From positions 62,001 to 126,000 of the forward strand of contig NZ_CANLZM010000013.1 in the NCBI RefSeq assembly GCF_947495565.1: a stretch of 64,000 nucleotides of DNA. Reading direction: 5' to 3'. The translations under genes and the position numbers were made by a program. Positions within the stretch are counted from its first letter, which is position 1, and the number at the start of each line of letters is the position of its first letter. This DNA comes from an uncultured Pontibacter sp. GTDB taxonomy: Bacteria; Bacteroidota; Bacteroidia; Cytophagales; Hymenobacteraceae. The notes beneath the pieces were generated by a model. It ran no database searches. It was not told where the DNA came from and saw nothing but the letters and a program-made list of their open reading frames with translations. This document shows positions 46,227 through 55,396 of the stretch, piece after piece.

Positions 46227-46234
46227 CAAATATA
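46227..46234 (-). promoter_or_regulatory. -7 box 4 nt before the LtaS-like start codon
   Basis: TATATTTG on the minus strand, a full match, with 4 nt between the box and the GTG start. The spacing is the same as for the porin at 36655 and the FrnE/DsbA-like gene at 58505. Confidence 0.6.
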
Positions 46235-46314
46235 AAGTATAAGTCAGCCAACCATAACAGAAACTTAATGTAGTTAGTTCTTGAGTTGTTTTAAGCAGGG
46301 TATAAAATCTGAAG

Positions 46315-46427
46315 GGGTAATTATTACTTTAAGCATGAGGTTAAAGAAGTGAGGTATTTTAAAAAGGGGGGGGTGATTGATAATATTTACATAATATTCA
46401 GGGGTTACCCCTAAAAAACAATGGGGT
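46315..46427 (+). promoter_or_regulatory. GGGGT repeats and G8 tract upstream of glnN
   Basis: GGGGT occurs at 46315, 46371, 46401 and 46423. The second is the end of a G8 run (46367-46374). The third is inside an imperfect palindrome GGGG-TTA-CCCC. These precede the promoter box and may bind a regulator; this is inference. Confidence 0.35.
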
Positions 46428-46454
46428 GTTTATATGACACAAAGAAAATGTGAG

Positions 46455-46462
46455 TATATTTG
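46455..46462 (+). promoter_or_regulatory. -7 box of the glnN promoter
   Basis: TATATTTG, a full TAnnTTTG match, 32 nt before the glnN ATG. The leader is C/A-rich, with repeats of AACCC. Confidence 0.65.
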
Positions 46463-46494
46463 ATGCAGAATTATAACCCAACCCAATAACCCCA

Positions 46495-48684
46495 ATGGCA
46501 ATTCTAAGATTTAAAGCGCTTGAGCTTGCAAGCCAGCGAAAACCTGGAGAAGTTGTTCTGCCTTCTCACAAGATTTCAGACTACTTCGGAGAAAACGTGT
46601 ATGGTAAGGCTGCTGTACGCTCTACCATGTCATCAGAAAACTATAAACGCCTGCAGCGCACTATTGAGGCTGGCGACAAAGTAGACCGCGACCTGGCAGA
46701 CGCCGTAGCTGCAGCCATGAAAACATGGGCCATGAGCAAGGGCGCTACGCATTATACACACTGGTTTCAGCCGTTAACAGGTGCCACAGCCGAAAAGCAT
46801 GACTCTTTCTTTGACCTTTCTGGCGATGGTGAGGCGATAGAAAGCTTTAAAGGCAGCGCTTTGGTACAGCAGGAGCCGGATGCTTCATCTTTCCCGAGTG
46901 GTGGTATCCGCAACACGTTTGAGGCCCGTGGCTACAGCGCCTGGGATCCGTCCTCGCCTGCATTCCTAATTGAAAACGCCGGTACAAAAACGCTTTGTAT
47001 CCCTACAATATTTGTGTCTTACACTGGTGAGGCCCTCGATTATAAAACCCCGCTGCTGAAGTCGCTGAAGCTGCTGAACGATGCCGCCGTGCCTGTTTGT
47101 CAGTTCTTTGATAAAGAAGTAACCAAAGTAAATACAACGCTGGGTATTGAGCAGGAGTATTTCCTGGTTGATAAAGCACTTTACGAAGCGCGTCCGGACC
47201 TTGTGATTTCTGGCCGTACCGTATTCGGGCACTCACCTGCCAAAGGGCAGCAGCTGGAAGACCATTACTTCGGCAGCATTCCGAGCCGCGTGCACGCTTT
47301 TATGGTAGATTTTGAGAAAAATGCGCTTCGATTGGGTATTCCGTTGAGAACCCGCCACAACGAAGTAGCGCCAAACCAGTTTGAGTGTGCTCCAACTTTT
47401 GAGGATGCTAACCTAGCGGTAGATCACAACCAGCTGCTCATGGACATCATGGACCGCGTGGCTGAGCGTCATAACTTCAAAGTACTGCTGCACGAGAAGC
47501 CATTCAAAGGCGTAAACGGCAGCGGCAAACATAACAACTGGGCCATGAGCACCAACACAGGCGTAAACCTGTTAGGCCCAGGCAAAAAACCGAAGGAGAA
47601 CCTGCAGTTCCTGACGTTCTTCATCAACACAATTAAAGCGGTTTACACACATGCAGATCTGTTGCGTGCAAGTATAGCCTCAGCTAGCAACGACCACCGA
47701 CTGGGCGCCAACGAGGCTCCTCCGGCCATCATGTCTGTGTTCATTGGGCAGCAGCTAACCGCTGTGTTGGATGAGTTTGAGCGCACATCTAAAGTGCCGA
47801 TGGAGAAAGGCGATAATATGTACCTGAAGCTGGGCATCGATCGTATTCCCGAGGTTCTCCGCGACAACACCGACCGTAACCGTACTTCGCCATTTGCCTT
47901 TACCGGTAATAAGTTTGAGTTCCGCGCGGTTGGCTCTACTGCAAACTCGTCCTCCCCGATGACGGTGCTGAACACCATTGTGGCTGACCAGCTGCTGCAG
48001 TTCCGTAAGTCAGTGGACGAGCTGATTGAGTCAGGTATGAAGAAGGAGCTGGCTATAATCCAGATTCTTCGCGAGTATGTGGCTGCTTCTAAGGCTATCC
48101 GCTTCGAGGGCAATGGCTACTCTAAAGAGTGGGAAGAGGAGGCAGAGCGCCGCGGGCTTTCTAACATCAAGTCTACTCCACGTGCTTTGGATGTATATGA
48201 GAAGGATGAAGTAAAGGAAATCTTTACCAAACACGGCATTTTCACTGAGGTTGAGCTGGAGGCCCGTCATGAAATTCTGCTTGAGGAATATATCAAGAAG
48301 ATCCAGATAGAGTCCCGCATCATGGGTGATTTGGCCATGAACCACGTAATCCCGACGGCTATCGCTTACCAGAACAAGCTTATCACCAATATTCGTGGTC
48401 TTAAAGATCTTGGTATTGAAGATGAGTACACGGAAAGCACCATCGATGGCATCAAGAAAATGTCAGGGCACATCACCTCTATCCAAAAGAACGTGCGCGA
48501 CATGGTGAACTCCCGTAAGGTTGCCAACAAAGTAGATGACGTGCGTGAGCGTGCTATTATGTATAACGAGCAGGTGCTTAGCTATTTCGAGTCAATCCGT
48601 TATAGCGTAGATAAGCTGGAGTTGATGGTGGACGATGAGGATTGGCCACTGGTGAAATACCGTGAACTGCTGTTCCGCCACTAA
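46495..48684 (+). CDS. glnN: Glutamine synthetase type III
   Basis: 729 residues, the length of GSIII rather than the 450-470 of GSI. The catalytic region includes LGIEQEYFLVD, RHNEVAPNQFECAPTFE and NGSGKHNNWAMSTNTG, and the C-terminal GSIII extension is helical. It makes glutamine from glutamate, ammonia and ATP and is the main ammonium-assimilating enzyme in many Bacteroidota. It is a single-gene unit with its own promoter and terminator. Confidence 0.97.
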   Translation: MAILRFKALELASQRKPGEVVLPSHKISDYFGENVYGKAAVRSTMSSENYKRLQRTIEAGDKVDRDLADAVAAAMKTWAMSKGATHYTHWFQPLTGATAEKHDSFFDLSGDGEAIESFKGSALVQQEPDASSFPSGGIRNTFEARGYSAWDPSSPAFLIENAGTKTLCIPTIFVSYTGEALDYKTPLLKSLKLLNDAAVPVCQFFDKEVTKVNTTLGIEQEYFLVDKALYEARPDLVISGRTVFGHSPAKGQQLEDHYFGSIPSRVHAFMVDFEKNALRLGIPLRTRHNEVAPNQFECAPTFEDANLAVDHNQLLMDIMDRVAERHNFKVLLHEKPFKGVNGSGKHNNWAMSTNTGVNLLGPGKKPKENLQFLTFFINTIKAVYTHADLLRASIASASNDHRLGANEAPPAIMSVFIGQQLTAVLDEFERTSKVPMEKGDNMYLKLGIDRIPEVLRDNTDRNRTSPFAFTGNKFEFRAVGSTANSSSPMTVLNTIVADQLLQFRKSVDELIESGMKKELAIIQILREYVAASKAIRFEGNGYSKEWEEEAERRGLSNIKSTPRALDVYEKDEVKEIFTKHGIFTEVELEARHEILLEEYIKKIQIESRIMGDLAMNHVIPTAIAYQNKLITNIRGLKDLGIEDEYTESTIDGIKKMSGHITSIQKNVRDMVNSRKVANKVDDVRERAIMYNEQVLSYFESIRYSVDKLELMVDDEDWPLVKYRELLFRH

Positions 48685-48712
48685 GATTGAATTTTAATTA
48701 GGTTGATAAGTG

Positions 48713-48735
48713 AAGGCACCTGTAATGGGTGCCTT
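48713..48735. terminator. Terminator between glnN and the next convergent gene
   Basis: An 8-bp stem (48713-48720 and 48728-48735) with a 7-nt loop, between convergent genes and only a few bases from the stop at 48743. Confidence 0.65.
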
Positions 48736-48742
48736 TGCTGTT

Positions 48743-49108
48743 TTAGCCCTTCACGCGCCTGAGTATTTCACCGGTGGCCTGGGCAAGTATAATCGGGAGC
48801 AGCACAATCACCAAAGCGGCTGCTATAACTTTACGCAGCCCCAGGCGCATAATAAGTTTGCCGATAGCAAGGTCTCGCATTTCATGGTAAATAAACTTGC
48901 CTGTGCGGGTCATCGGTTTGCCTTTCAGCACCTCCTGTACTTCACGCCAGTTGCCGCGCTCTATTTGGCGCCTCAAAAACTGCAGTACAGTATCCTTGGT
49001 GATAAAAAAAGCCTGGCTTAACTGTTCCTGGCGCAATTGCCCCCAATCCTGTAGCCCCTGCAGTTTAGGCCAGATATTTTTAGGTATAAATTGATGCATG
49101 TAGATCAT
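48743..49108 (-). CDS. Hypothetical protein with one C-terminal membrane helix
   Basis: 121 residues. The N-terminal part is soluble and helical; one transmembrane helix lies at about residues 92-112 (VIAAALVIVLLPIILA), followed by a short basic tail. This is a tail-anchored layout. Two ATG codons are close together at the N-terminus (residues 1 and 4). I do not recognise a family. It is convergent with glnN and divergent from ispG. Confidence 0.65.
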   Translation of the reverse strand: MIYMHQFIPKNIWPKLQGLQDWGQLRQEQLSQAFFITKDTVLQFLRRQIERGNWREVQEVLKGKPMTRTGKFIYHEMRDLAIGKLIMRLGLRKVIAAALVIVLLPIILAQATGEILRRVKG

Positions 49109-49334
49109 AAGTGTTTAAGCTTGTACTTATTTTACGAGAGAAGCCGGCTTAAGTATCCTTTAAAGTTTTAAGCCAGAGAAGGGGAAGGAGCGACGGCTGT
49201 AGCAGCAATCAAGTATTTAGAGTATAAGCTTGAAATCTATACTTTGAAAAGAGGCTTGAGAGCGAAAGGTTGCCCGGAAAATTGCGTATTTTGCCGATTG
49301 AACAAAGCAGCCGCTACTTTAGTTAAAGATACGC

Positions 49335-51329
49335 ATGGAATGTCAACTTGAACATACAATGAACACTTACTGTCCTAGCCTGGTAGAATATAAGCGCCGA
49401 AAAACACGTGTAGTCAATATTGGGAGCGTGCCTGTTGGCGGCGATAACCCGATTCGGGTGCAATCTATGACCACTGTAGACACGATGGATACCGAAGGTT
49501 CTGTGGAGCAGTGTATTCGTATGATTGAGGCTGGGTGCGAGTATATCCGCATTACGGCGCCAAGTATAAAGGAAGCCGAAAACCTGCAGCACATCAAAGA
49601 CGAATTGCGCAAGCGCGGGTACCAGGTGCCGCTTATCGCAGACATCCATTTTACACCCAATGCCGCTGAGGTGGCTGCCCGCATCGTGGAGAAGGTGCGT
49701 GTAAACCCGGGTAACTATGCTGATAAAAAGAAATTTCAGGTTATTGAATACGATGACGTGTCTTATCAGGCAGAGCTGGATCGTATCCGTGAACGCTTTG
49801 TGCCTTTGGTACGCATCTGCAAAGAGCACGGCACGGCCATGCGTATCGGTACAAACCATGGTTCTCTCTCTGATCGTATTTTGAGCCGCTATGGCGATAC
49901 CCCACTCGGAATGGTGGAAAGTGCGCTGGAGTTCATTCGTATCTGCGAGGACGAAGGCTACTTCGACATTGTAATATCTATGAAGGCCTCTAACACCCAG
50001 GTGATGGTGCAGGCGTACCGCCTACTGGTGCAGAAACTGGATGAAGAGGGGCTGCAGCCGTACCCACTGCACTTGGGCGTAACAGAAGCCGGTGAAGCAG
50101 AGGATGGCCGTATAAAATCTGCCGTAGGGATAGGCACTTTGCTGGAGGACGGGCTTGGCGATACCGTGCGGGTTTCTCTGACGGAGGCTCCAGAAGCTGA
50201 GGCTCCCGTAGCCCAGGCGCTAATTGATAGGTATACCCACCGTGCTGAGAAAGCTCAACCAATTAAACCGCTTTGCAACAACCCCATCAACCCGTACCAG
50301 TACCACCGCCGCGAAACTGCTGAGGTAAAGAACTTGGGCGGCCTGAATGTTCCTCGTGTAGTAGCTGACCTGAGCAGGCTTACGGATATAAAGTATGCTG
50401 ACCTGAAATCTGTCGGCCATTTATACTCTATGCTGCTGGATAAGTTCAATATGAACGACTTGGGCGCAGACTACATCTATACAGGCAACAACCCGATCAG
50501 CTTTATGCTGCCAAACGGCCTGAAGGAGATCGTAAATTATGATGCCTGGCTACAGGCTGAGCAGCGTGAAGACCGCCACCCGCTTATTCCGGCAGAAGTA
50601 TACCTAGGCACCGGCGAACGCCACATTGGGCTTAATTTTATACTTGCCACCATCGACGAACTTACCACAGAGCTGCTGGATAAACTGAAGCAAGACACTA
50701 CTGCCGTGTTAATGCTGCACACGCACAACGAGCACGCTATGCCGGAGCTGCGCAAATGTTTTGTTCGGTTAATGAATAATGAAGTGCAAACGCCATGCAT
50801 CATTAAGCGAGCATACGGTGAGCTAACCCCGGATCAGGTGCAGTTATATGCTGCTACGGATGTGGGAGGTTTGCTTATCGATGGCTTAGGAGATGGCGTA
50901 TTACTGGGCACAGAGCTGCTGCCGAACCTGGAAAAGCAGGAGGAACTGCAGACAATTGATACCCTGAACAAGCTGAGTTTTGGTATACTGCAGGCCGCCC
51001 GCACGCGCATGAGCAAAACAGAATACATCAGCTGCCCAAGCTGCGGCCGCACACTTTTCGACTTGCAGGAAACAACCGCTATGATCCGTAAGCGCACAGA
51101 CCATTTGAAAGGCGTTAAAATTGGCATCATGGGCTGTATTGTAAACGGTCCCGGCGAAATGGCTGACGCTGATTATGGTTATGTGGGTGTGGGCAAGGAC
51201 AAAATTGCGCTCTACCGTGGCCAGACGGTGGTAAAGAAATCAGTGCCGGCCGACCGTGCTGTAGATGAGTTGATTGAACTGATAAGGGAAGATAGCAGAT
51301 GGATTGAGCCTGTAAAGCTGGAGGAGTAA
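49335..51329 (+). CDS. ispG: 4-hydroxy-3-methylbut-2-enyl diphosphate synthase, long form
   Basis: 664 residues. The N-terminal TIM barrel (PIRVQSMTTVDT) is interrupted by a large insert of roughly 250 residues (about 280-530). The C-terminal iron-sulfur domain has SCPSCGRT and GCIVNGPGEM. This three-domain form occurs in Bacteroidota, chlamydiae and plants; E. coli IspG lacks the insert. It makes HMBPP in the MEP isoprenoid pathway. A second ATG at 49359 (MNTYCPSLVEYKRR) fits the family start better and may be used. A 7-of-8 promoter box (TACTTTAG, 49315-49322) precedes it. Confidence 0.96.
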   Translation: MECQLEHTMNTYCPSLVEYKRRKTRVVNIGSVPVGGDNPIRVQSMTTVDTMDTEGSVEQCIRMIEAGCEYIRITAPSIKEAENLQHIKDELRKRGYQVPLIADIHFTPNAAEVAARIVEKVRVNPGNYADKKKFQVIEYDDVSYQAELDRIRERFVPLVRICKEHGTAMRIGTNHGSLSDRILSRYGDTPLGMVESALEFIRICEDEGYFDIVISMKASNTQVMVQAYRLLVQKLDEEGLQPYPLHLGVTEAGEAEDGRIKSAVGIGTLLEDGLGDTVRVSLTEAPEAEAPVAQALIDRYTHRAEKAQPIKPLCNNPINPYQYHRRETAEVKNLGGLNVPRVVADLSRLTDIKYADLKSVGHLYSMLLDKFNMNDLGADYIYTGNNPISFMLPNGLKEIVNYDAWLQAEQREDRHPLIPAEVYLGTGERHIGLNFILATIDELTTELLDKLKQDTTAVLMLHTHNEHAMPELRKCFVRLMNNEVQTPCIIKRAYGELTPDQVQLYAATDVGGLLIDGLGDGVLLGTELLPNLEKQEELQTIDTLNKLSFGILQAARTRMSKTEYISCPSCGRTLFDLQETTAMIRKRTDHLKGVKIGIMGCIVNGPGEMADADYGYVGVGKDKIALYRGQTVVKKSVPADRAVDELIELIREDSRWIEPVKLEE

Positions 51330-51467
51330 ACTATAATCTAAGCATTTGTTCTTCTGACACTTATCAGAGAATAAATTTTTCTGAGGTGAAGGGTGTTGTT
51401 TACAAGTATGGCTAACTTCCTGTAGGCCACTATTTTCTCAAAGTAAAACAGATTAAATTGACTAACC

Positions 51468-51635
51468 ATGAAAAAAGGACTTTTCAACCTATCGGAAGTG
51501 GCGACTTATTTTTTCCGGAAAAAAGACCCTAACCGTAAAAGCAACTTTAACCTGCGCACCATGCATACAATCAATAAAATATCTATCCTGATGTTTTTAG
51601 CTGGTGTTGTATACTTCATCGTGAAGCATATTTAA
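51468..51635 (+). CDS. Conserved 55-residue membrane protein (DUF6728-like)
   Basis: A short ORF of 55 codons, ATG at 51468 and TAA at 51633. It reads MKKGLFNLSEVATYFF, then RKKDPNRKSNFNLRTMHTIN, then one transmembrane helix (ISILMFLAGVVYFIV) ending KHI. The positively charged half precedes the helix. From memory it resembles small Bacteroidota proteins grouped as DUF6728; this should be checked. It ends 6 nt before the YjbR-like gene, so the two are probably co-transcribed. Confidence 0.7.
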   Translation: MKKGLFNLSEVATYFFRKKDPNRKSNFNLRTMHTINKISILMFLAGVVYFIVKHI

Positions 51636-51641
51636 CAGTAT

Positions 51642-51998
51642 ATGCACATAGAAAAATTCAGGGATTACTGCCTTGCAAAACCGGGAACAACCGAAGAAAC
51701 TCCTTTTGATGAAGACACACTTGTGTTTAAAGTATACGGCAAAATGTTTGCGCTTTGCAGTATCTCTGAGTTTGGCAGCGGAATTAACCTGAAATGTGAC
51801 CCGGAGCAGGCCGTTGAGCTGAGGGAAAAGTATGCGCAGGTAAAACCAGGATACCATATGAGTAAAGTGCACTGGAATACTGTGCTGCCCGAAGCAGGCT
51901 TGCCTGATGACCTTCTGAAAAAATGGATAGATGATTCCTACTTATTGGTGGCGGCTAAGCTAACAAAGGCCCAGCGAAAAGAGTTAGATTTAGACTAA
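51642..51998 (+). CDS. MmcQ/YjbR-family protein
   Basis: 118 residues, the normal size. It starts MHIEKFRDYCLAKPGTTEETPFDEDTLVFKV and contains GYHMSKVHWNTV, both characteristic of the YjbR/MmcQ (CyaY-like fold) family. Members are described as putative DNA-binding proteins, but the function is poorly known. It lies 6 bp downstream of the 55-residue ORF. Confidence 0.92.
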   Translation: MHIEKFRDYCLAKPGTTEETPFDEDTLVFKVYGKMFALCSISEFGSGINLKCDPEQAVELREKYAQVKPGYHMSKVHWNTVLPEAGLPDDLLKKWIDDSYLLVAAKLTKAQRKELDLD

Positions 51999-52074
51999 GG
52001 TCAGGAGGTGAGGCATACAGTTCTTAGAAATCAGAATACTGCCGGCCTAACAAGCTAGTATGGAAATACTTACT

Positions 52075-52088
52075 CATGTAGCTACATG
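52075..52088. promoter_or_regulatory. Perfect 14-bp palindrome upstream of the MarR gene
   Basis: CATGTAG-CTACATG, 136 bp before the MarR start. It has the form of a dimeric repressor site, but the distance is large and no promoter box is visible beside it. Confidence 0.3.
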
Positions 52089-52224
52089 CATGAAGCAAGG
52101 CTGGTACATAATTAGGTAGTTTTTTAGGCAGAAAATCAAACGCCTCTCCTTTATCTTTATTGTGTTGAAAGTTTCTTAATTGGCTTTTTTTTCTTATTAT
52201 TGAGAAACTCACCTTAATAAAATT

Positions 52225-52725
52225 ATGACCCTTAATAATCAAATTGGAATTAATTCCTTTCGGAACGAGTGGCAGAAAGCCAGCGTCAGCATCCTTTATA
52301 CTTATGGCTATTTAAGCAACGGCTATGAAACCTTCTTTAAGAAGCACAGCATTACAAGCCAGCAGTATAACGCACTGCGAATTTTAAGAGACCAATTTCC
52401 TAAACCTGTTTCTACCTCATTTCTCCGCGAGAAGATGCTCGACAAAATGTCTGATGCGTCCAGGCTTGTTAGCCGCCTGAGCGCGAAAGGCCTTGTCGAG
52501 GTAACTCAGAATCCTTCCGATAAGCGCCTTGTGGATATTCTGATTTCAGCTGATGGACAGGAGTTGTGCAACATCATTGATAAAGAACTTTACCAGCTCG
52601 ACGCCATGATGCAGGGACTTACAGAAGAAGAAGCAACTACGCTTGTGGATCTCATGGAGAAAGTCCGACACTCCATACAAACAACTGAAGAAAGATTAGA
52701 AGCTCTAGAAGCTGTTTCACTATAA
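52225..52725 (+). CDS. MarR-family transcriptional regulator
   Basis: 166 residues. A winged helix-turn-helix of MarR type is present (QYNALRILRDQFPKPVSTSFLREKM..., then DASRLVSRLSAKGLVEV and the wing NPSDKRLVDILIS). N- and C-terminal helices would form the dimer. Its target is unknown; it is convergent with the antiporter gene and shares a terminator with it. Confidence 0.92.
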   Translation: MTLNNQIGINSFRNEWQKASVSILYTYGYLSNGYETFFKKHSITSQQYNALRILRDQFPKPVSTSFLREKMLDKMSDASRLVSRLSAKGLVEVTQNPSDKRLVDILISADGQELCNIIDKELYQLDAMMQGLTEEEATTLVDLMEKVRHSIQTTEERLEALEAVSL

Positions 52726-52770
52726 AATTAATGCCTATTCTTTACTAACCTTACCCACCTTAAAGCAAGC

Positions 52771-52811
52771 AAAGGTGACAGGAAAGCCCCCGCGGCTGCC
52801 CTGTCACCTTT
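52771..52811. terminator. Bidirectional terminator between marR-like gene and antiporter
   Basis: A 12-bp perfect outer stem (52771-52782 and 52800-52811) with a G+C-rich interior, overlapping the stop codon of the antiporter gene. Confidence 0.8.
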
Positions 52812-54477
52812 ATCTTTTAATGACCATACTTGTATCTGCTGGAAAAAATAATTTTTTGATTACAGTTTCGGCGGCATCAGAGAACGGAAGCAGTACCTGT
52901 ACATTTTTGTCCTCCTCCTGCAGTAAAAATGCATCAGCGGCTCTATGTGCCGTAACGGCTACCTTGCCTTTATAATTTAGATGGCGTAGCATCCTGATCA
53001 GGCTCTGGTTCAGTTGCACATCAGCAATACTACTGATAACTGCTTTAGCGTGGCATATAGGTAATTGCTGGGCAAGTTCAGGGTCTTCCATGTCTCCGTA
53101 TTGTGCTGCCATATTCTCTTTCTGCCAAAACCTGATAAGCTTTGGGTCAAAATCTACCGCTAACACCTTGTATCCGTGCTTCTTCAATTCCAGCGCAATG
53201 TTACTGCCAAACCTGCCCAAGCCAAAAAGTATGATATCGAAGCGCGCATCCTGCCTTACCTGATTTTCTTCTTCCGCGATAATATCCCTTTCAAAAATCC
53301 CGAGCACAGGTGAGAGCAACGCGAACAATGGGTGAGAGTAGATGATCATGTACGTAGACAAACCTATGGTAATGAGGCCAACCAGAGTAACCAAGCCTAC
53401 TATTTGAGGGCTAATGTGCCCTAAAGTCATGCCAAGCGAGGCGAAAATCAACGAAAACTCGCTTATCTGCGCAACAGTAAGGCCCGCCAGAAAACTTGTT
53501 CGCTTCCTGTAGCCCATCAGTCCCATAATCACCATGACAATGAGCGGGTTACCTACCAGCACGAAAAGCGAAAACAAAAGAGCAGGTACTACCTGATCGC
53601 CTATGAGCTGCAGGTTGAGGTGGAGCCCCAGGTGGATGAAAAAGAAAAGCAGCAGAAAATCACGTATACTGACTAAGCGGCCACTAATTACATTCCGGTA
53701 CTGCGTAGAGGCCAGCGAGACACCTGCTACAAAAGCACCAACCTCACGGCTGAAACCCAAGTACTCGCTGCCGGATGCAACGGCTACGGCCCATGCAATG
53801 GCAAACAGCACCAACAGCTCCTGAGAACGCGCCAGGTATTGCACTAACCGCGGTATGACATAAATCATCAGCAGCCCAATGGCTACAAATATGCCTAACC
53901 CTCTGCCCACCATACCTAGCATGTTGTACAGCAGCTGCTCGCCGGTATTGTTATCGAGAGCCTTCAAAAAAATCATCATAAACACGACTACAAGGTCCTG
54001 CACAATCAGAAAGCCAATGGCAATCTGGCCGTGCAGCGAGTCTATTTCCTTTTTATCAGAAAGGAGCTTTACAATGATAATAGTACTAGAAAAAGTGAGC
54101 GCAACGGCGATATACAATGAAACCAGCGGGGTATACCCAAGCGCAAGGCCTATAACAAAGCCAAAAACTGAGGTGAAGATTACCTGGCCTAATCCAGTCA
54201 TCAGGGCCACTTTGCCCATGGAGCGAATCAGGTTCAGGTCAAGTTTTAAGCCGACAACAAATAAAAGTATAGCGATGCCGAGGTCGGAGAGGAGCGTGAT
54301 TTTATCTGTAGAAGATACCAGGTTCAGGCCCGTAGGCCCGACAAGTATACCTAAGGCTATAAAAACAACGATGAGCGGCTGGCGGAGCAACTGGCCAATT
54401 GCACCAAGTATGGCTGCCAGCATAAGTATGATGGTGAACTCATAAAAGGAATTTTGGTTCAGTAGATCCATAACCAT
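52810..54477 (-). CDS. Cation:proton antiporter with TrkA-N domain (CPA2/KefB-like)
   Basis: 555 residues. About 12 transmembrane helices of the Na+/H+ exchanger type (to about residue 385) are followed by a cytoplasmic nucleotide-binding domain with FGLGRFGSNIALELKKHGY (about 415-433) and VLAVDFDP. Proteins of this group exchange K+ or Na+ for H+ and are gated by NAD(H) or other ligands. It starts 3 bp after the universal stress protein gene, so both act in one unit. Confidence 0.93.
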   Translation of the reverse strand: MVMDLLNQNSFYEFTIILMLAAILGAIGQLLRQPLIVVFIALGILVGPTGLNLVSSTDKITLLSDLGIAILLFVVGLKLDLNLIRSMGKVALMTGLGQVIFTSVFGFVIGLALGYTPLVSLYIAVALTFSSTIIIVKLLSDKKEIDSLHGQIAIGFLIVQDLVVVFMMIFLKALDNNTGEQLLYNMLGMVGRGLGIFVAIGLLMIYVIPRLVQYLARSQELLVLFAIAWAVAVASGSEYLGFSREVGAFVAGVSLASTQYRNVISGRLVSIRDFLLLFFFIHLGLHLNLQLIGDQVVPALLFSLFVLVGNPLIVMVIMGLMGYRKRTSFLAGLTVAQISEFSLIFASLGMTLGHISPQIVGLVTLVGLITIGLSTYMIIYSHPLFALLSPVLGIFERDIIAEEENQVRQDARFDIILFGLGRFGSNIALELKKHGYKVLAVDFDPKLIRFWQKENMAAQYGDMEDPELAQQLPICHAKAVISSIADVQLNQSLIRMLRHLNYKGKVAVTAHRAADAFLLQEEDKNVQVLLPFSDAAETVIKKLFFPADTSMVIKR

Positions 54478-54480
54478 ACT

Positions 54481-55329
54481 TCATTGCGCCTCCTTTATAT
54501 GCGGTATAACTAATAAGGGCAGGCCAGCTTTGCTGGCGGCTCTCTCTGCAAATTGCTCCGATGGTGAGTTTCCCCAAAACCCGTGCTGCATCGGCAACCA
54601 AACCAGCAAGTCTGTACCTGAGTTTTGTAAATGCTTCTGCAGGTCTTGGGCTTTAGTGGCTTTGCGGATGGAAGTGATTTTATAAGGTAGATCCTTATCT
54701 AAGCTGTAGGTTTCTGCTGGCGGCAAAAACTTTGGCTCTGTTTCATCCTCATCCAGTACAAAAATAAAGTATAATTGAGCGCTGTAAGTCTGCGCGATTC
54801 TTTCCAGTAGCCGTAGTCCGGGCCTCTCGCCAAATCGCTTCAGCCGGATTATAACCGAAATGATCTTAAACGCCTCAAAATGATAGTTCGGCGGAATTAT
54901 AAGCAGCGGCGCAATGGTAAGGCGAATCATATCACTGGTGTTGCTGCCCAAAAAGAATTTTTGAAAACCACTAACTCCGCTCGAACCCATCACCACCAGG
55001 TTTACAGCGCTGCCACAGCTAAGTTGAAGTATGGCGTCAATCAACGGAGCCGGCAGAACCTGTACAGTTTTAAGCACCTCTTTTGGCCTCAGGCTCAGCT
55101 CCAGATAAAGCCCTTGGCACTGCTGCTGCAGCTTTTGCTCCAATTTCTGGTGCTCGGCCTTGTAAATGTCGGCGTATACTTCCTGCGGAGAAGTGGCGGG
55201 TACGGGAGGCCTCTCCATAGTGTGCAGAAACACTACTTCTGCTTGATAGCTTCTCGCTAATTGCAGCGCAGTGCGCATGGCAGCATATGCGTTTTCTGAA
55301 AAATCGGTAGGTACAAGTATACGCAGCAT
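54481..55329 (-). CDS. Universal stress protein, two UspA domains
   Basis: 282 residues made of two tandem UspA-like domains. The first has the ATP-binding signature VMGSSGVSGFQKFFLGSNTSD (about 130-150); the second is more diverged and lacks the motif. Two-domain Usp proteins sense or buffer stress signals, often binding ATP or lipids. The 3-bp gap to the antiporter gene suggests it regulates that transporter. Confidence 0.92.
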   Translation of the reverse strand: MLRILVPTDFSENAYAAMRTALQLARSYQAEVVFLHTMERPPVPATSPQEVYADIYKAEHQKLEQKLQQQCQGLYLELSLRPKEVLKTVQVLPAPLIDAILQLSCGSAVNLVVMGSSGVSGFQKFFLGSNTSDMIRLTIAPLLIIPPNYHFEAFKIISVIIRLKRFGERPGLRLLERIAQTYSAQLYFIFVLDEDETEPKFLPPAETYSLDKDLPYKITSIRKATKAQDLQKHLQNSGTDLLVWLPMQHGFWGNSPSEQFAERAASKAGLPLLVIPHIKEAQ

Positions 55330-55396
55330 GATAAAAGAGTCTTTCTATCAATACGCAAAAGCTTGAGTATGAAGTTGTAGGGCAGCAGCTCAAAAA

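Noticed and set aside
46315..46427. A G-quadruplex upstream of glnN
   Set aside because: The G4 runs are 18-50 nt apart, too far for a stable classical quadruplex.
53603..54445. Plus-strand ORFs up to 188 codons opposite the antiporter gene
   Set aside because: They are antisense shadows of a membrane-protein gene; composition is rich in Ser, Thr and Pro, with no family features.
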